Positions 57,516-64,000 of a stretch of 64,000 nucleotides of DNA are shown here, one piece after another. Each line of letters starts with the position of its first letter. Positions within the stretch are counted from its first letter, which is position 1. This stretch comes from Pontederia crassipes (lineage: Eukaryota > Streptophyta > Magnoliopsida > Commelinales > Pontederiaceae), in NCBI GenBank assembly GCA_030549335.1, contig CM060191.1, forward strand, positions 4,841,001-4,905,000, written 5' to 3'. Both the position numbers and the translations under genes were made by a program. A model generated the notes under the pieces. That model saw only the letters and a program-made list of their open reading frames with translations, was not told the origin of the DNA and searched no databases.

Positions 57516-59240
57516 TTTTAGAAAAAAAGGATGACTCTAATAGTCGAATGGGTCGGATGGTTGAAAAAATCTGATCCTAGTCGATCCGACTCAAAGACTC
57601 GAATTTTTTTATTATTTTATTTAAAGTAAAACTTATATTTAATCAAAAAATAAAATATTTTAAGTACAAAATAATATTTAAATTGTTAGGAATTTATTTT
57701 ATGCTTTAAAATAAATATTAAATAGTATTTTATATTAAATAATTATAAAAATAATAAGAATTATGTGATTGAATAATTTGACAATTAGATCTTATCCGAA
57801 TCGAATCCAATTAAATCGGATTTAACTTTCAAAAGACTTTTGACCCGACCTAGCATTTTGATCTCCTGAAATTTCACCTCATTTTTCTCTCTCCTGTTAG
57901 CAAACAACTTCAATCCCCCAATACTTCCCAATGCATCATTATCTCTCCTTTATCCCCTTATGTTCTCACACGACGTCAGTTGACGGGATTGGAACTCGGA
58001 AGTGAAGATAAACAAAGTGGAATGCACAGTGAAAAAAAAAAGGAGAAAAAATAACATAAAAAAGAAAAATAAGTCCCTGCGTTTTATTTTAAAATGCATA
58101 AAAAAATCAAGTATGCCGAAAGAAAACCTTAATTGTAGATAACAAATTTAGTTAATAAATACACTAACTGTAGATAACTAACATTTGAAATCTTTAAGTT
58201 CGAAATTTTTTAAACTTCCTCAAATCACTTTTAAATTAGTATATTATAAGACAATAAATTATAAATATTATTAAGATCACTTTATTCCATAAAGTGATAA
58301 TTTTTTATCCCAACATACGCAAGGCAAATAGTTCATTAGCATACAAATTTATGAAGGATAAATCTTGACCTCGAATAATTCACTTTTTTATGCTTCTAGA
58401 AAATTTTAATTCTTCTCAATGTGTAGTAGACCAATTCCATTTCTCCACATAATAAGAAATAACGAACAAATAAAACAAGATCATTTTTTTGCTATTACTT
58501 ATATATAACATAAAATATAGATAACCCTTACATTATAATGAGGGATCCTTATTGGTTCAAAATATAATTTTCATACAAGATAAAAATGTACGATAATTAT
58601 TCGAATCAATTTTTACATGAACAAAGTGTGCATAAATACATTCTAATACAATAGGAAAATGTCACATCATTCAAAAGCAATAGCCAATGTTGAAAATGTG
58701 TAGGACTGAAAATTTTGGGGTGGAAATGAAAGGGGCATGCAAGAGAGTGATGATATTTATATTAAAATAAAAGTGAAGAATAAAATAGTCACTTTGACTA
58801 AAGAACATCCTTACGTTAAGAACTAAAGAACCTGTTTGTCTAAAAAAAATTAAACCATGAGTTTTAAAATTCTATAATATAACACTTTTCAAAAATTGAC
58901 ATACCATGGAACAAAAATTTATGAAAATTTTTGTCCAAAAGTGTTTAGAAAAAAAAAATATTACTACAGTAAAAATTTAGAAATAAAAATGAAGTATGTG
59001 ACAATTTATTTTAAAACTCTTCTTTCCTTGTTTCTGCTGGAGCAAGTCATGTCAAAAGGAAAGGATTCGGAGCTTTCATCTCCTTTTTTTTACGACGTAT
59101 TGGAGTTTAAACTCTAGTATCGAATTGAAATTGATATACAAACGTCCATTTGTAAAATTTTCTGCCTTAGAAAAATAAATTGCATTTTTCTTTCTTCTTC
59201 AACTTTATGTTGCAATACATTTTACGAATTTTTCAAGATA
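57516..59240. other. Intergenic, no gene seen
   Basis: AT-rich, with a GGGTCGGATGG / GATCCGACTC patch at 57560-57600 and CGAATCGAATCC near 57800 that resemble ends of a DNA transposon. No coding signal. Confidence 0.5.
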
Positions 59241-59249
59241 ATATTTGTT

Positions 59250-59362
59250 CTTATCAACTCAATTTCCATTTATTCGAATACGGAGTACGGACTAATTTAT
59301 TTAACAAATGTATTGGTGTGTACAACTGTACTAAACTTACGGATCATTAATGACAGGAACAT

Positions 59363-59394
<32 letters not shown>

Positions 59395-59793
59395 ATAGAC
59401 ATATATATACATAATAAAGTTATGCGTTATCAAAATAATTGGAATACTCGTAAAACGTATTAATTATTTGAAATAATACTTACCGAAATAATACATATCC
59501 AAACGTTATAATACTTAATATCAGAAACATGATAATTATCCAAAGTATGAATGCAGCCTTCATACTTCTCGCACATATATCGATCTGTTGGTTTATTCGA
59601 TCCAAAACTACAATTACGATTTAGGAATTAATTTGCCAGCTCACATACATACAAAAATACATCTAATTAATAATTAATTATATGCATCTCTTCCGCCCAT
59701 AAGTATCCGAGATTCTTGGAGGCCGTCCGTACTACCAGCAGTGATACCAGCAGCACACAAACTCTAACAAACACTAAGTCGATTTATTTCGAT
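59250..59793 (+). promoter_or_regulatory. YUCCA copy C upstream region
   Basis: Aligns with the copy A and B upstream regions. The start (TTCTTATCAACTCAA, GTACGGAC, AAATGTATT) also matches about 63140-63230. A CATAAGTATCCGAG lies about 90 bp upstream of the ATG, where copy A has CTATAAGTATCC. Confidence 0.65.
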
Positions 59794-61300
59794 ATGGCGC
59801 CTGAGAATGCTGATGTCATCATCGTCGGCGCCGGGCCGGCGGGCCTCGCCGCCGCGGCGTGCTTGAGCAAGCTCTCCATCTCCAGCGTCATCCTCGAGAA
59901 GGAGGACGTCGCGGCCTCCCTCTGGAAGCGCAGGGCCTACGACCGCCTGAAGCTTCACCTGGCCAAGGAGTTCTGCGAGCTCCCCTACATGGCGTTCCCC
60001 AAGACCGCCCCCACGTTCGTCCCCAGGGACGGCTTCGTCAAGTACCTGGACGACTACGTCCAGCACTTCGAGCTGCGCCCCCGCTATTCCACCCTCGTCG
60101 AGTCGGCCTCCTACGACGGGACCAGGGGGGAGTGGCGGGTGACCGCTCGCAGCACCGACGCCGGCGATGGAGACGCCGTCAGGGAGTACGCTGCCAGGTT
60201 CCTGATCGTGGCGACCGGCGAGAACGGCCAAGCGTTGGTCCCTGAACTGCCCGGGATTCAGAGCTTTGGAGGCGAGGTCGTCCACTCGTCGCAGTACAAG
60301 TCCGGCGCGAGCTTTGTCGGGAAGCGCGTGCTACGTCGTCGGCAGTGGCAACTTCGGCATGGAGATCGCGTACGACCTCGCCTGCCATGGCGCCAAGACC
60401 ACCATTGCCATCAGAAGTCCGGTACGTACGTACTCACATAATGTATATATATGCATGCATTGCAGGCCTCGTGCACGCGATATGACTTACGTTTACGTTG
60501 ACGACTCATATATTACGTGATATGATGAACAGATGCACGTGATGACGAAGGAGATTATTCATCTCGGAATGACCCTGGTGAAGTACGTCTCCGTGGATGA
60601 AGTGGATGCTCTCCTTGTCATGTTGGCTAAGATCAGGTACGGAGATCTGTCCAAGTACGGCATTGTCAGACCCGACATGGGCCCCTTGCGCCTCAAGGCC
60701 GCGACGGGTAGATCCTCCGTCATCGACGTCGGCACTGTCAATAAGATCCAGAAAGGGGAGATCACGGTACTAACTGTTACTATATATGTACATATAACTT
60801 TGCTTAATTCATCGATGAATATATTTAAGTAATTATGGTATTTATTATTGTAAAGGTTGTGAAAGGTGTCTCTGAATTCGAAGGCCGCCACGGGGTCATA
60901 TTCGAGGATGGGGAGTCATTGTCATTTGATGTTGTAGTATTTGCCACTGGGTATAAGAGCACGGTGAACAACTGGCTAAAGGTACGTGTGTATAATTATC
61001 ATTTGGTTGGCAAATTCTTAACTACATATCTAACTTTGCATTATACTCATGCACTTCTTGCAATTTTTTTGAAGCATTTTTTACACTAATTATATATAAA
61101 TATTTATTTATATAATTTCTTGACTGGGTGTAGGATGGTGATTCTCTATTTAAAGAAGATGGATTTTAAAGTTCCCAAATCACTGGAAGGGGAATGATGG
61201 ACTTTATTGTGCACGATTCGCACGCAGAGGATTGGATGGCATATCCAGAGATGCTCGTAATATTGCAGAAAATATTAAGATCATGATGCAGAATTTGTGA
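59794..61300 (+). pseudogene. YUCCA10/11-like copy C, full length with two disabling lesions
   Basis: Exons 59794-60421, 60533-60766, 60856-60981 and 61134-61300 match copy A with the same splice positions. Exon 1 has one extra base (A at 60333) just before the NADPH-binding motif, so the frame is lost at about residue 180. Exon 4 is 7 bp shorter than in copy A and hits a TAA after LFKEDGF. Otherwise the copy is very close to A and keeps GAGPAG, the FMO motif [11 protein letters not shown] and FATGY. It is the most recently disabled copy. A transcript could still be made. Confidence 0.93.
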
Positions 61301-61969
61301 TGTAATTTCGTTGTTACGACATTAAATTATGTATATATTCTGAGAGTTGTATATAAATAAATAAGTAATGCTTTCAAATTTTAATTTTGTTACCGTTCTC
61401 CTATGTTTTTTAAATCATGCATATTTAGTATAGATCATAGGTCGAAATTAAAAGTAGAGGTCCTGCCCACACAATATTAAAAAAAATTCCAAAATCTTGA
61501 TTGATTGTAACATGACATTTTTAGCTACTATGTACAATAATAAATAGAACCAATTCATTTCTTCTAAAATTAATTAACGGTTATATAATATGTTTTCAAA
61601 AAAATATACCGTGAACCAAAATAGAAAAAATGCCTTGAGAGAAATAAATATATTATTTATAACAAGTAACATTAGACATAAATATAAGTTTCATGAATTC
61701 ATATATTTTCTGGCAGGAAATTTGTATATGAAAGTACATCGCATATTAATAATTTATATATGAATACCAAAGAAACAAGGAACAAATATATTGACCTATA
61801 AAATTCTATATGATTAATATAATTTTTTAAATAATAATAATAAAATCATCATTATAATAATTAATTCGAAATTCAATATATTTTCCTTATTATTATTATC
61901 ATCATCAATATTTTTTATGTAATTGGAGTTGTGTTGAGGGCTTAAAAATTGTAAAATTAATAAAAAAAA
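61301..61969. other. YUCCA copy C 3' flank, no gene seen
   Basis: AT-rich. The first about 80 bases match the 3' flank of copy A (TATATAAATAAATAAGTAATG). Confidence 0.55.
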
Positions 61970-62205
61970 TGATAGAGGGCTTCAACAAGCTTGCGAGGGG
62001 GAGCGCCCCTCAGCCAACTCCTCGGGGAGCTGGCAGAGGGGGTGCCGGCCTCCCTATTGCTCCTCTCCATGTGTGAAGACAAAAAAGGGGGGCTGGCACC
62101 CCCCTCTGTCGACTCGACGCGCGAGCTAGTAGAGGTGAGCATCGGCCCCTCTTTTCTTTCTCGTGTGCGACGAGGAGCAAAAGGGGGGTCGGTGCTCTTT
62201 GTCAT
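61970..62205. repeat. GC-rich low-complexity block
   Basis: A GC-rich island with GGGGAGCGCCCCTC and AAAAGGGGGGCTGGC motifs in AT-rich DNA. About 200 bases downstream is AAAGTTGGGGAACGATCC followed by ATGTAATTTACCC, a phrase that recurs in variant form near 57085-57118 and 62612-62640 and looks like a MULE-type terminus. Confidence 0.55.
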
Positions 62206-62639
62206 TTTTTATTTTTATTATATTTTTTATTATGTCATGTCATCAAGTTAATTTTTTTATTATATTTCATTACGCCACGTCAACGAGGTAATAAGAAGAT
62301 TGTCTATTACTGGTCAAATGGATGAATCGTGCAATAAAATCAAAGTTGATGGACATTCTAGTTACAAATTGAAGTTGATGGACCGTTTATAAATCAACTC
62401 AAAGTTGGGGAACGATCCATGTAATTTACCCGATTTAGTAGCATTAAATGACGTGGATAAAAGAGAAATGACTCACGTGATGGTCACGTACGCAAGGCAA
62501 TCGAAAAATCCACTATCACCGGTCAAGTGAACTAATCGTACAAAAAAATTAAAGATGAGGGATGTTCTAGTTACAAATTAAAATTGATGGATCAATTTGA
62601 AATCGACTTAAAGTTGGAGGCCTAATCGTGTAATTTATC

Positions 62640-62975
62640 CCTAGTTAGAGAGATCATTTTATTTCAAATTATATGTTAAGGAACTAGTTAGAGAGATAAT
62701 ATATTTAATAGTATAATTATAAGTTAAGGAATTAAATAGTTATTCACCTTAGCAGAATATATCCATAAATCTATATTTTCTTTGACTAAACGATAAAATA
62801 TATTTTCTTTGACTAAAGTGACTAACTCCAATAATCGAATTCAGAACAATTGGCAATTAATAAATCTCTAAGGTCCAATGTGACCGTGGTGCAATGTATT
62901 TTTCTCCACCTTTTTCAATTAATTTGTGACTGGAAGGCTATTAATACTCCGAATCAGGGTAAGAATATAAATACT
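62640..62975 (+). repeat. YUCCA downstream block, second copy
   Basis: Partner of 57180-57515 with the same landmarks in the same order and orientation. It marks the end of the tandem unit that contains YUCCA copy C. Confidence 0.88.
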
Positions 62976-63119
62976 ATTTTTTTCAAAAAAAGGATGATTC
63001 TAATAATCGAATCGAAAAGTATAGCACAATTCTACTAATCCATTGGGCAACTATTACTACGTTAAATGACGCAATATATGTTACGGATTCTTCAAATAAT
63101 TACATGCACAATTATTTTG

Positions 63120-63230
63120 GATCTTAAATATCAAATTATTTTCTTATCAACTCAAGATCCATGTATTAATTAGTCAATAGTACGGACCAATTTAATAAAA
63201 AAAATAAGGTAAATGTATTAATGTGTAAAG
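63120..63230 (+). promoter_or_regulatory. Start of a further YUCCA upstream region (copy D), cut by a copia LTR
   Basis: TTCTTATCAACTCAAGATCC, then GTACGGACCAATTTA and AAATGTATTAATGTGTA, align with about 59250-59325 upstream of copy C. The match is interrupted at 63231 by the copia LTR. Confidence 0.6.
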
Positions 63231-64000
63231 TGTTGGAATGCATGATCGTCGGAGTCTTCATTCAGGTGTCGTCGACAGGAGCTGTTGTAGATCGAAAGCA
63301 ATTGCAGAGTCTTTTTTTATGTTGTAGCAGTTGTTCATGTAACAACGATTTATAGTTTGATATGTCAGTTCTTTTAGTATAAATAAATGTCACGATGTAA
63401 TGGTTTGAGTAGGTTGTAGTTATCCTTTTCATTTTGAATAGAAAACCCCTTTTCTTCCACTACAACTTCACGCTCTCTCCTCCACCTCTCTCCTCTTCTC
63501 CTCCGGTGAGAATCTAACAAGATATCGGAGCTCGTTTCTTAACATGGTATCAGAGCTCAGGCCTTCCCGATCTAGTTGAGCTCCAGTCGTCTTGCCTCGC
63601 TGCCGTCAGCTAGAAGCGTCTCACTGATCACCCATGGCGCCTGAAAGTCCTGGGGGCGTACGAGGTGCTTCGTCAACACCAAGATCGGTGATTGCATTGT
63701 CGATCGTAGATGTTGTTCTACCTTCAACCTGCAAATCATCATTTCTTTCCCTGATCTTCTGCTCTTTTTGTTTTCAAGGTTCTTCCGGCATGGTCTTCCA
63801 ATTTTTTTCTTCCTTGTTTACGTAATCTTGTTGTTTTCCTCTCGGTTCTTGTTTACATGTACCGATTGTCTCATATTCATCGTTCTTCACTAGTTGATCA
63901 TTGCTTTCTTCACCTATTTCGATCTCTGTCATATTCTTCTCCGATCATGCTCTATTTTTTTCCTTCCAACTGCAGATCGGAGCTTGGTTCCTTTCTTTTT
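63231..64000 (+). mobile_element. Ty1/copia retrotransposon: left LTR and leader, truncated by the window
   Basis: The LTR runs from TGTTGGAATG at 63231 to TTCTTAACA at 63544 (314 bp), with a TATAAATAAA at about 63379. The primer-binding site TGGTATCAGAGC (initiator Met-tRNA type) follows at once at 63545. An ATG at 63634 opens MAPESPGGVRGASS, which stops after 63 codons; it may be leader or a broken gag start. The rest lies beyond the window. Confidence 0.85.

Noticed and set aside
1-64000. tRNA, rRNA or organelle-derived DNA
   Set aside because: No cloverleaf with conserved A and B box sequence, rRNA segment or chloroplast/mitochondrial gene was recognised by eye. A tRNAscan or Infernal run would be decisive.

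Overview
This is nuclear DNA from a flowering plant, probably a non-grass monocot. The evidence is spliced genes with GT..AG introns, very GC-rich first exons (about 4.5-4.9, 38.7-39.3 and 59.8-60.4 kb) in an AT-rich background, Au-type SINEs, and Ty3, copia, hAT, MULE and CACTA elements. The clade is an inference. Most of the window is transposon and gene-fragment debris.

Only three genes look intact or nearly so: an FLX-like coiled-coil gene on the minus strand (1.8-4.9 kb; last exon not secure), a complete SEC13 COPII/nuclear-pore WD40 gene on the plus strand (25.92-26.83 kb, with an intron in its 5' leader), and a complete four-exon YUCCA10/11-like flavin monooxygenase on the minus strand (37.8-39.3 kb).

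6.3-26.8 kb is a SEC13 duplication field. Copy 1 is cut by a decayed Ty3/gypsy chromovirus with no 5' LTR, whose long 3' LTR ends exactly at the SEC13 start-codon region. Copy 2 has its promoter/leader block tandemly duplicated together with the end of a hAT element. Copy 3 is the intact gene. Copies 1 and 2 break off at the same codon and then share about 850 bp of non-SEC13 sequence, so they came from one truncated ancestor. Between copies 2 and 3 lie two orphan gene starts: exon 1 of an SH3P-type gene, and a promoter with site II and telo-box motifs.

27.6-37.8 kb holds two Au SINEs, a casein kinase I exon fragment, microsatellites, the left end of a CACTA transposon with many short inverted GACGGTT/AACCGTC subterminal repeats, and a 184-bp minisatellite. 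41-53 kb holds a Pack-MULE-like element (43.39-46.21 kb) carrying a broken glucose-6-phosphate/phosphate translocator fragment, two non-autonomous hAT elements with target-site duplications, and a 1.9-kb non-autonomous LTR retrotransposon.

53.9-64 kb is a decayed YUCCA tandem array with a unit of about 3.9 kb. Copy B is truncated and has a MITE inserted just upstream of its start codon. Copy C is full length with two small frame-destroying lesions. The promoter of a probable copy D is cut by a copia LTR at 63,231, so a further YUCCA copy may lie beyond the window. Together with the inverted intact copy A this suggests local duplication of an auxin-biosynthesis gene followed by loss of all but one visible copy.
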